64,000 nucleotides of DNA from Galbibacter pacificus (GCF_029603155.1 NZ_JAPMUA010000003.1:434001-498000), one strand, 5' to 3'. Counted from the first letter of the stretch, positions 1 to 9,142 are shown. Program-made: numbers and translations. The notes: generated from the letters alone by a model not told the origin.

Positions 1-8
1 GGATGAAA

Positions 9-548
9 TTATAATTGCAATTTTAATAACACCCATTCTTGTTGGTTGGTTTTATAGGTCTTTATGTTTATAAAACCAATTGAAAAATGAGCGTCCAAAG
101 AACGTTTATTGGTAGCATCAACTTCGGTAACAATGCAATTAAAATCTGTTTTCAAAGCCATGCTCATCTCTTTGTATAATTGTTTAAAAATACCTTGCCT
201 TCTAAAATCCTTATCGATGCATATTTGCCCCATGACCATGTAGTTTGTATTTGCCAACACCTTGTCCAAGATTTTAAACATGGGTTTTAATACCTCGATT
301 TTATCTTTAAAATACGGGTGCATGGCCAAGGCATACCCAACCACACAATGATTGTATTTGGCTATAAAATGAGCACATTTCCCGTTTAATTGCTTCAACA
401 TTTTATAAGAATGGACAACAGTAACAAAACCTTCGTTTCTTTTTTCTTCGGAAGTTAATTTGTCAGGAAGGTTTTCTTGTTGAAGCTTTAGTATTTGCGC
501 TAAATCGATTTTAGATGATGCCCGGGAAAATTCTATTGCTTCAACCAC
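9..548 (-). CDS. GNAT family N-acetyltransferase
   Basis: This 179-residue protein looks like a stand-alone GNAT acetyltransferase, which would move an acetyl group from acetyl-CoA to an unknown amine. The middle contains the usual motif A region: a strand reading MVMGQICIDKDFRRQGIFKQ (residues about 104-123), where the RRQGI segment fits the acetyl-CoA pyrophosphate loop. It is followed by a helix and by the C-terminal DAxNKRSLDAHFSIGF element typical of the family. The start is GTG, and its 5' end overlaps the end of the upstream M61 peptidase gene by 16 bp, so the two are probably co-transcribed. The substrate cannot be predicted. Confidence 0.8.
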   Translation of the reverse strand: MVEAIEFSRASSKIDLAQILKLQQENLPDKLTSEEKRNEGFVTVVHSYKMLKQLNGKCAHFIAKYNHCVVGYALAMHPYFKDKIEVLKPMFKILDKVLANTNYMVMGQICIDKDFRRQGIFKQLYKEMSMALKTDFNCIVTEVDATNKRSLDAHFSIGFINIKTYKTNQQEWVLLKLQL

Positions 549-2314
549 GTTTCCCTGTGCTTTTCAATTTTTCTTTTGGCTTTTTCATTAAATGAAATAT
601 GGTAGGTAGGATCGCTTTGTAGTGTTAAATTCGTTGTTTTTTCTTCTCCGTACCGACTGTATTTCACTTTAATGACATCGCCTACCTTTTTTTCTGAAAT
701 AATTTTATCTATGGTTTGAGCATTATCTACCGTTGTGCCATCAATAGCAAGAATAACATCGCCATTTTCCAGTCCGGCCTTGTACGCGGGGCTTTCTTTT
801 TGTGCGTTTCGGACAATGGTGTTGCCTTTTATGTACATTCCGGTGTATGGTTTGTTTTCATCTTGGGTAAAATTAAAACCAACACTTTCAAACAAAACAG
901 CATAATCGGGCATTTTACTTTTATAAATATAATTGTTGAAAAAATGGTCAGCAAAGCTTTTCCCGGCATATAGGCTTAAATTAAAATGAAGGTCGTCTAT
1001 TGTATAGGGATCTTCTTCAATGCCTTGTGCTTCCCACATTTTTCGCATAAAATCGTCTAGGTTCAATCCGTTTTGCCGTAAAGAGAGGTCTAATGCCAAA
1101 CCGAGCACACTTCCGTAGGAATAATAAGAAATAAACGTGTTTTCCCGGTTAACGGGATCGACCGAGGTAGCCGCATCTACAAAAGGCGCTTGATAACTCA
1201 TCTCGATAGGATTAAAATATTCGTGCGCCGGTGAATTCCATACATAATTAAAAGTACCGTTCAACCGTTTTGCATATTCTTCGGGGCTTATAATGCCTGC
1301 ACGGCATAAAATTAAATTGGTGTAATAACTGGTAAACCCTTCGGCAAACCACAATTCGCCACTCATATTTGCTTTGGAAAAATTAAAAGGTTCCAGACTT
1401 TTTGGCCGAAGGCGCTCTACGTTCCACGAATGAAAATATTCGTGAGAAACCGTACCTATATTTCCATCCATACCGCCGTTGGCAAGGCCTTCCCTATCGG
1501 TTAAAATGGTAGAATTTCTATGTTCCATACCATCTCCGCTAGCATTGGCAACATAGCAGGCAAGAAAGGTGTATTTACCATAATCATAATCCGGAAGTGC
1601 CCCGAATACATCTTTTTCGGCCAAGACAATTCGTTTTACCTTTTCAAAATAAGTGTCCAAAAGAGCTTCAGTGCTATTGTCGTGCAAAACAAATTCAATG
1701 GTGTAATCTTTTCCATTAGAATCAACCGTAAAAGATCTCTTTTTGTAATTGCTTATTTCCGTAGGGCTGTCAAAAAAATATTGAAAATTTGGAGCAGTAT
1801 ACGTAAATCCTTCTTTGTTGGGCAGTTGTGTGGCCACTTTCCAGTGTAGGTCTTCTCGCACATTAAAGGTAACTTCAACCGGATGGCTAAAAAAAGCATC
1901 GGCATACATAAACGTAGCCGGTATATTTAAATGCGCATGGATTTCGTCAATTTGGCTGTAGGTCCCATCGCCACGGTTCCCAAAAAGCGTATAATTTACG
2001 ATGGTTGCCCCTTTCGGGTTTACTAAAACCCACTCGTAAGGATTATGGCGGACAATTTTCAAGGTATCGCCTTTTTCATTTGTGGCAGTCACGCCATAGA
2101 CATTTTTTGCAAATTCGTGCAGCGCATACCTTCCCGGGGAGCTTCTGCTCATTCTAATATGCAAAGAATCTGATGAAGTTTTTGGGAAAACCACAGAAAT
2201 TTGCGCTTCGTGGTGCACGGCATTTTTAAACGAAATAGCATATTTTACAGGAGTTTGGGCATTTACCAAAAACGAAATTAAAAAAACCAGGGAAGTGCAA
2301 ATTGTCTTTTTCAA
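533..2314 (-). CDS. M61 family metallopeptidase with PDZ domain
   Basis: A 593-residue exported zinc aminopeptidase of the M61 (glycyl aminopeptidase-like) family. Residues 1-19 form a signal peptide ending in NAQ. The zinc site is the HEYFH motif at 291-295 (HExxH), with the third ligand plausibly E325 in WFAEGFTSYY. A PDZ domain lies at about 490-575 (AGLENGDVILAIDG). This N-domain, peptidase, PDZ order is standard for the family. The start codon is TTG. The protein probably acts in the periplasm or at the outer membrane on peptides. The gene overlaps the downstream GNAT gene by 16 bp and diverges from the biotin locus. Confidence 0.9.
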   Translation of the reverse strand: MKKTICTSLVFLISFLVNAQTPVKYAISFKNAVHHEAQISVVFPKTSSDSLHIRMSRSSPGRYALHEFAKNVYGVTATNEKGDTLKIVRHNPYEWVLVNPKGATIVNYTLFGNRGDGTYSQIDEIHAHLNIPATFMYADAFFSHPVEVTFNVREDLHWKVATQLPNKEGFTYTAPNFQYFFDSPTEISNYKKRSFTVDSNGKDYTIEFVLHDNSTEALLDTYFEKVKRIVLAEKDVFGALPDYDYGKYTFLACYVANASGDGMEHRNSTILTDREGLANGGMDGNIGTVSHEYFHSWNVERLRPKSLEPFNFSKANMSGELWFAEGFTSYYTNLILCRAGIISPEEYAKRLNGTFNYVWNSPAHEYFNPIEMSYQAPFVDAATSVDPVNRENTFISYYSYGSVLGLALDLSLRQNGLNLDDFMRKMWEAQGIEEDPYTIDDLHFNLSLYAGKSFADHFFNNYIYKSKMPDYAVLFESVGFNFTQDENKPYTGMYIKGNTIVRNAQKESPAYKAGLENGDVILAIDGTTVDNAQTIDKIISEKKVGDVIKVKYSRYGEEKTTNLTLQSDPTYHISFNEKAKRKIEKHRETWLKQ

Positions 2315-2386
2315 GGGTACAGGCTTTAAAATGGTTATTAAATAAGTAGATTATGGAGCTCAAGATACCAATTTTAATTTTTGGAT

Positions 2387-2400
2387 GTGTAATTTTACAC
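2387..2400. promoter_or_regulatory. Palindrome upstream of bioF
   Basis: The sequence GTGTAA-TT-TTACAC forms a two-fold symmetric site ending 17 bp before the bioF ATG, in the gap between the divergent M61 and bioF genes. It is shaped like an operator. No matching site was seen at the other bio genes, so its regulator and its link to biotin are unknown. Confidence 0.3.
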
Positions 2401-2417
2401 TTGTAATTTGTAGGGAC

Positions 2418-3590
2418 ATGCAACAATTTCCGAAGAAACTATTGAAAAAAATACGGCAAAGACAAGACGAAAATGCACTTCGGAAATTACCTGAAGACTG
2501 CTTGAAAGTAGACTTTTCTTCTAATGATTATCTGGGGTTTTCGCGCTCGGCAGAAATTTTTAAACAGACATCTTCCTTACTCGAAGAAAGGAAAATTATG
2601 CAAAATGGCGCCACGGGTTCGCGCCTGCTTACCGGAAACCATCAACTTTATACCGAAGTTGAAGCATTGCTGTGCGATTTTCACGATGCTGAAGCTTCAC
2701 TGGTGTTTAATTCTGGCTACGATGCCAACATTGGCTTTTTTGCCTCCGTTCCGCAACGTGGGGATGTAGTTTTAGTTGATGAATACATCCATGCCAGCAT
2801 TCGCGATGGTTTACAAATGGGCAATGCCAAATCTTTTAAGTTTAAGCATAACGATTTAAACGATTTAGAGTCAAAATTAAAAAAGCATGCCCAAATAATA
2901 GAAGGCGATGTCTATGTGGTAACCGAGTCGGTTTTTTCAATGGATGGTGATTCACCCGATTTGATAAGTCTGACTGTTTTGACAAAAAAATACAACGCAC
3001 ATTTAATTGTAGACGAAGCTCATGCCGTTGGGGTATTTGGAGATTCGGGTGAAGGCTTATTGCAGGAATTACAGCTTCAAAACAAGGTCTTTGCCAGAAT
3101 TATAACTTTTGGAAAAGCCCTTGGTTGCCATGGAGCGACCATTTTAGGGAGCATTGAGCTTAAGAATTATTTGGTTAATTTTGCACGGAGCTTTATTTAT
3201 ACCACCGGGTTATCTCCACATTCCCTAGCAACGATTTTTGTCGTTTATCAGGAATTAAAAAAGCAGCATACAGATTCATCATTCAAAAAAAATAAACAAA
3301 AATTACTGGACAATATAGCATATTTCAAGCATGAAATTGCTAAAACTCATTCCCCGGGATTACAATACATTTCAAGTCATTCGGCAATACAGTGTTGTGT
3401 AGTTCCCGGCAATGAAAATGTAAAAAAAACAGCGGTCGGACTGCAACAAAAGGGATTTGATGTTAAGCCCATTTTATCGCCAACAGTAAAAAAAGGAGCA
3501 GAGCGTTTGCGCTTTTGCATGCATAGTTTTAATACTTTTGACGAAATTTCTGTAGTTTTAGACCTGTTAATGACCGCAAATTGCAGGTGA
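2418..3590 (+). CDS. bioF: 8-amino-7-oxononanoate synthase (biotin synthesis)
   Basis: This PLP enzyme of the alpha-oxoamine synthase family joins pimeloyl-ACP (or -CoA) and L-alanine to give 8-amino-7-oxononanoate (KAPA), the first step of biotin ring assembly. With the ATG at 2418 it has 390 residues, the normal length. An in-frame upstream start at 2385 would add a poor N-terminus that overlaps the palindrome, so 2418 is preferred. Visible motifs are SNDYLGFS (35-42), GSRLLTGNH (67-75), DEAHAVG (199-205) and the PLP lysine K233 in TFGKALG. It leads the biotin locus, with bioD starting 38 bp after its stop. Confidence 0.95.
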   Translation: MQQFPKKLLKKIRQRQDENALRKLPEDCLKVDFSSNDYLGFSRSAEIFKQTSSLLEERKIMQNGATGSRLLTGNHQLYTEVEALLCDFHDAEASLVFNSGYDANIGFFASVPQRGDVVLVDEYIHASIRDGLQMGNAKSFKFKHNDLNDLESKLKKHAQIIEGDVYVVTESVFSMDGDSPDLISLTVLTKKYNAHLIVDEAHAVGVFGDSGEGLLQELQLQNKVFARIITFGKALGCHGATILGSIELKNYLVNFARSFIYTTGLSPHSLATIFVVYQELKKQHTDSSFKKNKQKLLDNIAYFKHEIAKTHSPGLQYISSHSAIQCCVVPGNENVKKTAVGLQQKGFDVKPILSPTVKKGAERLRFCMHSFNTFDEISVVLDLLMTANCR

Positions 3591-3628
3591 TTTTGTAAAT
3601 TAGATTAACACTACTAACAGTACCAACT

Positions 3629-4279
3629 ATGAAGCCTAGATATTTTGTAACGGGAATTTCTACTGAGGTAGGAAAAACGATTACATCTGCAATTATTGCC
3701 GAAGCTTTGGAAGCAGATTATTGGAAACCAATCCAGTCGGGAGATCTGGACAATTCAGATACGCATAAAGTAAAAGCATTAATCTCCAATACGCAAACTA
3801 AATTTCACCCTAATAGTTATGCGCTAAAAGTGCCTATAAGTCCGCATGCGGCAGCTGTAATAGATAACATTCATATTGACATTGATAAAATAAAGCTGCC
3901 CGAGACTGCAAATACATTGGTGATTGAAGGCGCCGGAGGTTTATTGGTCCCCTTGAACGAACAAAATACCATTATGGACATTATAGCGCCAAATTACAAA
4001 ATAATTGTAGTTTCCAGGCACTATTTGGGAAGCATCAACCATACACTTTTAACCGTAAACCTATTAAAACAGCAAGGTTTTGATGTGGCCATAATTTTTA
4101 GCGGAAAAGAACACCCAACGACCGAACAAATTATACAAAAAATGACGAATGTTCCGGTTATCGGTAGAATCGATGAAGAAAAAGAATTTACACAAGAAAC
4201 CATTCGTAAATACGCCAAAAAATTTGCAAAAAACTTGACAGAATTTTCCGAAGCTATTCTATCGAATAAAGTTTCCTAA
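3629..4279 (+). CDS. bioD: ATP-dependent dethiobiotin synthetase
   Basis: BioD closes the ureido ring of dethiobiotin from 7,8-diaminononanoate, CO2 and ATP. The 216-residue protein begins with the family's P-loop, GISTEVGKT at residues 9-17, followed by the substrate segment KPIQSGD. The later VIEGAGGLLVPL matches the conserved EGAGGxxxPL loop. Length and order are typical. It sits between bioF and bioA, and the three are likely read together, although a 141-bp gap separates it from bioA. Confidence 0.95.
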   Translation: MKPRYFVTGISTEVGKTITSAIIAEALEADYWKPIQSGDLDNSDTHKVKALISNTQTKFHPNSYALKVPISPHAAAVIDNIHIDIDKIKLPETANTLVIEGAGGLLVPLNEQNTIMDIIAPNYKIIVVSRHYLGSINHTLLTVNLLKQQGFDVAIIFSGKEHPTTEQIIQKMTNVPVIGRIDEEKEFTQETIRKYAKKFAKNLTEFSEAILSNKVS

Positions 4280-4420
4280 ATAGTCATCGCCCTCAAAAAG
4301 GGATTCTATTGTACCAAAATGACTGATTTTTTGCTTCCATAAAAAGTTAAATGAGTTCATAGTTTTTTTTGCTGAATAGAATACGCATCTTTGTTGTGTA
4401 TTTTGTTTAAATAATAGTAA

Positions 4421-5689
4421 ATGGCACTTTCAGAAAGAGACAAAAAACACCTTTGGCACCCATTAACACAGCATAAATTACACCCCGATAGTATTGCAAT
4501 TACCCATGCAAAGGGCGCTGTCTTGTATACCGAGGACAAACAAGAATATATAGACGGGATTGCTTCTTGGTATACCTCGGCATATGGGCATTGCAATGCT
4601 TATATTGTGGAACGGGTAAAAAAACAAGTAGAAACGCTCGACCAGGTTGTATTTGCAGGGCTCACACACGAGCCAGCGGTACACTTATCTGAAAAACTTA
4701 TCGGTATTCTTCCCGATAATCAAAACAAACTATTTTTTTCTGATAACGGTTCTACTTCGGTTGATGTAGCTATTAAAATGTCGCTTCAGTATCATTTTAA
4801 TCAAGGAGATAAGCGCAATGTGCTAATTGCTTTTGAAGAAGGTTTTCACGGTGATACTTTTGGTGCCATGTCGGTTTCCGGGCTTTCGGTTTACAATGGT
4901 CCGTTTGAAGAATTTTTTCTTTCGGTAAAACGCATTCCCGTACCAAATGGGAAGAACAATCACGAAGTGTTGTATAGGTTACAAACTATTATTGCAGAAA
5001 ATAACGTAGCTGCTTTTATATACGAGCCTTTGGTACAAGGAGCCGCCGCCATGAAGATGCACGATGCATCGGGGCTCGAATTATTGATAAAAGAATGCAA
5101 AAAGCAAAACGTATTGACCATTGCCGATGAGGTAATGACAGGTTTTGGCAAAACCGGGAAACACTTTGCTTCGTTGCACTTAAATACATATCCGGATATT
5201 ATGTGCTTGAGCAAGGCCTTAACCGCTGGAATGGTGCCCATGGCCATTACCAGTTGCACAGAGGCAGTATATCAGGCATTTTATAGCGACGATATTGGTA
5301 AAGGGCTGTTTCATGGCCACACATACAGCGCCAATCCTGTCGCTTGCGCCGCCGCCATAGCAGGAATAGAGTTATTGCAATCGGAGGAAATGCAGCAGCA
5401 TATCCAACGGGTTATCAAATCGCATCAAAAGTTTGACAAGCATATTAAAAGCCACCCTAGAATTGCCCAGACAAGGCAATGTGGAATTATTTATGCAATG
5501 GATTTAAACCTGGAAATGGAACGGTACGGAAACCTTCGTGATAAACTATTGAATTTCTTTTTGGATAATAAATTGTTTATGAGGCCTTTAGGGAATACGA
5601 TATATATTGCAGCACCTTATGTGATAACCGATGAACAATTGCAAAAAATTTATGATAAAATTGAATATTTGATTGAAAAAATACTATAA
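4421..5689 (+). CDS. bioA: Adenosylmethionine-8-amino-7-oxononanoate aminotransferase
   Basis: BioA transfers an amino group (classically from S-adenosylmethionine) to KAPA, giving 7,8-diaminononanoate. The 422-residue class III aminotransferase has the BioA N-terminal signature WHPLTQ (12-17). DEV at 236-238 contacts the PLP ring, and K265 in CLSKALTAG is the PLP lysine. The HGHTYSANPVACAAA segment near residue 300 is also characteristic. Its position after bioF and bioD confirms the assignment over other aminotransferases. No internal disruption was seen. Confidence 0.95.
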   Translation: MALSERDKKHLWHPLTQHKLHPDSIAITHAKGAVLYTEDKQEYIDGIASWYTSAYGHCNAYIVERVKKQVETLDQVVFAGLTHEPAVHLSEKLIGILPDNQNKLFFSDNGSTSVDVAIKMSLQYHFNQGDKRNVLIAFEEGFHGDTFGAMSVSGLSVYNGPFEEFFLSVKRIPVPNGKNNHEVLYRLQTIIAENNVAAFIYEPLVQGAAAMKMHDASGLELLIKECKKQNVLTIADEVMTGFGKTGKHFASLHLNTYPDIMCLSKALTAGMVPMAITSCTEAVYQAFYSDDIGKGLFHGHTYSANPVACAAAIAGIELLQSEEMQQHIQRVIKSHQKFDKHIKSHPRIAQTRQCGIIYAMDLNLEMERYGNLRDKLLNFFLDNKLFMRPLGNTIYIAAPYVITDEQLQKIYDKIEYLIEKIL

Positions 5690-5728
5690 ATTAGCTATAG
5701 AGATCAAAACTTATTTGCTTATCATTCA

Positions 5729-6316
5729 ATGATTCATCCGCATACCGAGCTGCGATTTATTTCTGATGAAATAGGTCATGGCGTTGTGGCTACACAATTG
5801 ATTCCTAAAGGAACAATTACCTGGGTTCAGGACCAACTGGATGTTGTGCTTACCCCTGCCCAAGTTGCCAACATGAGCAACGATTACCAACATATTATAG
5901 ACTACTTTACCTTTAGGAATAACAAAGGCGAGTATGTATTATGTTGGGACATGGCAAAATTTGTAAATCATAGCTTTAAAAGCAATTGTTTAACCACTCC
6001 ATACGACTTTGAGATTGCCGTGCGGGACATTTACCCCGGCGAAGAACTTACAGACGATTACGGATATTTAAACATAGCCAGGCCATTTAAGGCAAAAGAC
6101 GAGGGCACCAAACGAAAAATTGTTTATCCGGACGATCTGTTAAAATACCACGCCGTTTGGGACGAGGTTTTAAAGGAAGCTTTCCGGCATATCAATGCGG
6201 TTAACCAGCCTTTGTTTAAGTTTCTAAATGAAAGCATGCTGAAAAAAGTGCGTAAAATAGAAAAGGGAGAAGCCGTTCTGGATTCCATACTTACCTGTTA
6301 TTACGCCGAAAAATAA
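5729..6316 (+). CDS. SET domain protein (putative lysine methyltransferase)
   Basis: A 195-residue protein made almost entirely of a SET domain, the SAM-dependent protein-lysine methyltransferase fold. Visible signatures are the N-terminal GHGVVATQLIPKGT (the start of SET), the central FVNHSFKSNC (NHS motif, pseudoknot part) and GEELTDDYGY (the second catalytic motif). No post-SET cysteine cluster is evident. It starts 39 bp after bioA and lies before a ketoacyl synthase and bioB, so it is embedded in the biotin locus. The target is unknown, and a role in biotin metabolism is suggested only by position. Confidence 0.8.
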   Translation: MIHPHTELRFISDEIGHGVVATQLIPKGTITWVQDQLDVVLTPAQVANMSNDYQHIIDYFTFRNNKGEYVLCWDMAKFVNHSFKSNCLTTPYDFEIAVRDIYPGEELTDDYGYLNIARPFKAKDEGTKRKIVYPDDLLKYHAVWDEVLKEAFRHINAVNQPLFKFLNESMLKKVRKIEKGEAVLDSILTCYYAEK

Positions 6317-6476
6317 CAGTATAAGCAACCTTATTTTTAGCTATTGCCACCAAGTTTGTCTGTATACTTGGCGGTGATGCACTTATTTGCATAGACCGAC
6401 CCTAAACAAAAGCCTACCTTATAATCAAATACTTTTATTAATTCTGACTTTGTTATAATAATTGAGCTCAGGTTAG

Positions 6477-6484
6477 TAGCTTTG
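6477..6484 (+). promoter_or_regulatory. Candidate -7 box for the ketoacyl synthase gene
   Basis: TAGCTTTG matches the Bacteroidota -7 consensus TAnnTTTG and ends 28 bp before the ATG. The nearest useful TTG for a -33 box is 24 bp upstream, slightly too far, so the call is weak. If real, it would let the synthase be expressed apart from bioFDA. Confidence 0.4.
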
Positions 6485-6512
6485 CAAATGCAAAATGTAG
6501 ATTGAATTATAG

Positions 6513-7670
6513 ATGAAAACTAAAATTGCCATTACGGCACTATCTTCAATATCCGCGCTTGGCAGTACTGCACGGGAAACCTGGGAAAACTATTTAAACA
6601 ACCACCATTTTTTAACCGAAAAAGATTTTGGCACGCACAAGGCATTGGTGGCGGCACTATCGGGCGGGAGTAAAACCGAAATAGAAGCCATTAGGGCGTC
6701 TGATGTTAAATACAAAAGCCTTGACAACTCTGTATTATATGCAATGCAGACGGCCCGTAAAGCCGTTGAACAGGCAGATTGGAAAAAGGGGGACAACTTT
6801 GGTATCAATATTGGGTCTTCCCGTGGGGCAACTTCGCTGTTTGAAAAGTATTACCAAGAATATTTAACCGATAAAAAATCGAGCACACTTGCTTCGCCTA
6901 CCACTACCTTGGGCAATATTTCTTCTTGGCTGGCGCACGATTTGCAATCTCAGGGACCTGAGCTGTCGCATTCCATTACCTGTTCCACCGCGCTGCACGC
7001 ACTGGTAAATGGTGTGGCGTGGATTAAAAGCGGGATGAGCAACAAGTTTCTGGTTGGCGGGAGCGAGGCTTCGTTAACGCCATTTACCATAGCCCAAATG
7101 AAGGCATTGAAAATCTATGCCGAAAATCCGCAGGATGATTACCCCTGTAAGGCATTGGACTTGAACAAAAAACGCAACTCCATGGCACTGGGCGAAGGCG
7201 CCGCCGTTGTTTGCATGGAAGCAAACCCAAGCGGGGAGGCATTGGCCTATGTAGAAGGGGTTGGTTACGCTACGGAGGTATTAAAGCATAACATTTCTAT
7301 CTCCGAGGAGGCCGAATGTTTCCAGAAATCCATGAAAATGGCACTAAGGAACACCGATCCCTCTCTGGTAGATGTTGTTGTCATGCACGCGCCGGGTACC
7401 ATTAAGGGAGATAGTACCGAAGTAAAGGCGATTGAAAAGATTTTTGGGGAAGACATGCCCGCTCTTACTACCAACAAATGGAAAATAGGACATACGTTTG
7501 GAGCGTCGGGAATGCTGAGCCTGGAACTGGCCGTATTGATGATGCAGCACCAAGCGTTTATAAAGGTACCTTATATTGAACACAAAAAAATGCCCGGGCA
7601 CATAAAAAAAGTGCTTGTAAATGCGGTAGGGTTTGGGGGAAATGCGGTAAGCGTGCTGCTTTCGGTATAA
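6513..7670 (+). CDS. Beta-ketoacyl-[ACP] synthase in the biotin locus
   Basis: A 385-residue condensing enzyme of the KAS I/II thiolase fold. The Cys-His-His triad is intact: C157 in HSITCSTALHAL, H292 in VVMHAPGT and H327 in KIGHTFGASG. It is shorter than housekeeping FabF (about 410) and divergent. No fatty-acid genes surround it. It lies between bioA/SET and bioB, so it may help make the pimeloyl chain, for which no bioC, bioH, bioW or bioI gene is visible here. That role is inferred from context. It could instead act in an unrelated lipid pathway. Confidence 0.85.
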   Translation: MKTKIAITALSSISALGSTARETWENYLNNHHFLTEKDFGTHKALVAALSGGSKTEIEAIRASDVKYKSLDNSVLYAMQTARKAVEQADWKKGDNFGINIGSSRGATSLFEKYYQEYLTDKKSSTLASPTTTLGNISSWLAHDLQSQGPELSHSITCSTALHALVNGVAWIKSGMSNKFLVGGSEASLTPFTIAQMKALKIYAENPQDDYPCKALDLNKKRNSMALGEGAAVVCMEANPSGEALAYVEGVGYATEVLKHNISISEEAECFQKSMKMALRNTDPSLVDVVVMHAPGTIKGDSTEVKAIEKIFGEDMPALTTNKWKIGHTFGASGMLSLELAVLMMQHQAFIKVPYIEHKKMPGHIKKVLVNAVGFGGNAVSVLLSV

Positions 7671-7802
7671 AGTATAGATTGGGCAAATATATGTTTTGTG
7701 AGGAGGTTCAGGGTGTAGGGTAAAGGCTTGAATCTCTTTGAGGAATTTATTGATTTGATAATAAATTATGAGCTGATCTTAACGTAACCCGAAATGAATT
7801 AC

Positions 7803-7810
7803 TATTTTTG
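7803..7810 (+). promoter_or_regulatory. Candidate -7 box for bioB
   Basis: TATTTTTG fits TAnnTTTG and lies 136 bp before the bioB start. No clear -33 TTG is present. A half-site TGTAAACC, resembling one arm of the enterobacterial bio operator, follows at 7815-7822, but the second arm is not convincing. Confidence 0.35.
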
Positions 7811-7848
7811 AACCTGTAAACCGAATTGGCTTAGGGATTGAGTGCATG

Positions 7849-7929
7849 TTTGAGCTTTCCCCGACATTTTCGTTGGGGAAGCGAGTAACGAAAACCCGCC
7901 TCCCGACATTTTCTGTCGGGAGGAAGCCC
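7849..7929. repeat. Tandem CCCGACA hairpins before bioB
   Basis: Two strong stem-loops lie side by side in the gap before bioB. The first is TTCCCCGAC / GTTGGGGAA around an ATTTTC loop (about 7857-7881). The second is CCTCCCGAC / GTCGGGAGG around ATTTTCT (about 7901-7926). They share the core CCCGAC-ATTTTC and look like two degenerate copies of one interspersed palindromic repeat. They may affect the 5' leader of bioB mRNA, but neither is followed by a U-run. Confidence 0.6.
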
Positions 7930-7945
7930 CGAAAAATTAGTTTCT

Positions 7946-9046
7946 ATGAGTGCGATAAGACACAACTGGACCAAGGAAGAAATATTGGAAATATATAACA
8001 GGCCGTTAATGGAGCTGCTCTACCAAGCGGCAACGGTACACAGGGAATACCACGACCCGAATACCGTACAGGTGTCTACCTTGCTCTCTATTAAAACCGG
8101 GGGCTGCCCGGAAGACTGCGGTTACTGCCCACAGGCCGCCAGGTACCATACCGATATAGAGGGGAACGACTTAATGACGGTACCGCACGTAAAGGCACAG
8201 GCACTGCGCGCAAAAGCCGCGGGGAGTTCGCGCGTTTGCATGGGAGCGGCATGGAGAAATGTAAAAGATGGGCCCGAGTTTGACCAAGTGCTGGAAATGG
8301 TACGCACCATAAACAAACTGGAGATGGAGGTGTGCTGTACGCTGGGCATGCTTACCGAAAATCAGGCGCAGCGCTTGGCAGAAGCTGGGCTGTATGCGTA
8401 TAATCATAACCTGGACACATCTGAAGAATACTATAAAGAGGTAATTTCTACGCGTGGTTTTGAAGACCGCCTGCAAACCATAGACAACGTGCGCAAAACC
8501 AATGTTACGGTTTGTAGCGGGGGCATTATTGGTATGGGCGAAAGCGTTGAGGACCGCGCAGGCATGCTGGTTGCTTTGTCTACCTTGAGCCCGCAGCCAG
8601 AATCGGTGCCCATTAATGCGCTGGTAGCCGTAGAAGGTACCCCAATGGCCAACGAGAAGCCCGTGGAAATATGGGAAATGATACGCATGGTAGCCACCAC
8701 CCGTATTGTTATGCCACAAACACAGGTGCGCCTCTCGGCAGGACGCACAGAGATGAGCCGCGAAGGGCAGGCCATGTGTTTCTTTGCTGGGGCCAACTCT
8801 ATTTTTGCCGGGGACAAGCTGCTTACCACGCCAAACCCCGACGTGAGCGAAGATATGCAGATGTTTAAAATGCTGGGGCTTAACCCGCAGAAACCATTTG
8901 TTAAAAAAGCACAGCCAGAAACGGTCGAAGCCACGGAATCTAAACTTCAAGAGCTTGGAGAAAACCCTAAATGGACACGCCCCGGCCATAAAATCCAGAA
9001 AAACGAACTGGCCAAGGAAGAAGCCCAAAAAACCAAGGCCATATAG
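7946..9046 (+). CDS. bioB: Biotin synthase (radical SAM)
   Basis: BioB inserts sulfur into dethiobiotin to form biotin using radical SAM chemistry. The radical SAM CxxxCxxC motif is C54, C58 and C61 in GGCPEDCGYC. CSGGIIGMGE (about 192-201) and the SAGRTEM segment with the arginine that binds the [2Fe-2S] cluster are also intact. The protein has 366 residues, slightly longer than E. coli BioB because of a lysine-rich C-terminal tail. The gene is more GC-rich than its neighbours, mostly through conserved codons. It closes the biotin locus. Confidence 0.97.
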   Translation: MSAIRHNWTKEEILEIYNRPLMELLYQAATVHREYHDPNTVQVSTLLSIKTGGCPEDCGYCPQAARYHTDIEGNDLMTVPHVKAQALRAKAAGSSRVCMGAAWRNVKDGPEFDQVLEMVRTINKLEMEVCCTLGMLTENQAQRLAEAGLYAYNHNLDTSEEYYKEVISTRGFEDRLQTIDNVRKTNVTVCSGGIIGMGESVEDRAGMLVALSTLSPQPESVPINALVAVEGTPMANEKPVEIWEMIRMVATTRIVMPQTQVRLSAGRTEMSREGQAMCFFAGANSIFAGDKLLTTPNPDVSEDMQMFKMLGLNPQKPFVKKAQPETVEATESKLQELGENPKWTRPGHKIQKNELAKEEAQKTKAI

Positions 9047-9094
9047 CGGGTTTTATAGCTGCTGTACATGCATTTTTTAACTCCGCATAATGCC

Positions 9095-9142
9095 AATTGT
9101 TTGTAATTAAAGCTATTCTATACGCTATAATTGCAAACAATT
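9095..9142. terminator. Long stem-loop after bioB
   Basis: Two 19-base arms (9095-9113 and 9124-9142) pair at 17 of 19 positions around a 10-base loop. The arms contain AATTGTTTG and CAAACAATT. A moderate T-rich stretch follows on the plus strand, so it may end the bioB transcript. The poor U-run makes an mRNA-stabilising or regulatory hairpin equally possible. Confidence 0.5.

Noticed and set aside
2226..2426. 66-codon minus-strand frame overlapping the M61 start
   Set aside because: It overlaps the M61 signal peptide and the bioF promoter region and has no conserved features.
7815..7850. BirA-type biotin operator before bioB
   Set aside because: Only one arm (TGTAAACC) is present; the second arm is too poor, and other bio genes lack it.
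8171..9028. 285-codon open frame on the minus strand
   Set aside because: It lies wholly opposite bioB, has no family features and is explained by the codon bias of that gene.
9095..9142. Insertion-sequence inverted repeats after bioB
   Set aside because: The arms are only 10 bases apart with no transposase; a hairpin is the better reading.
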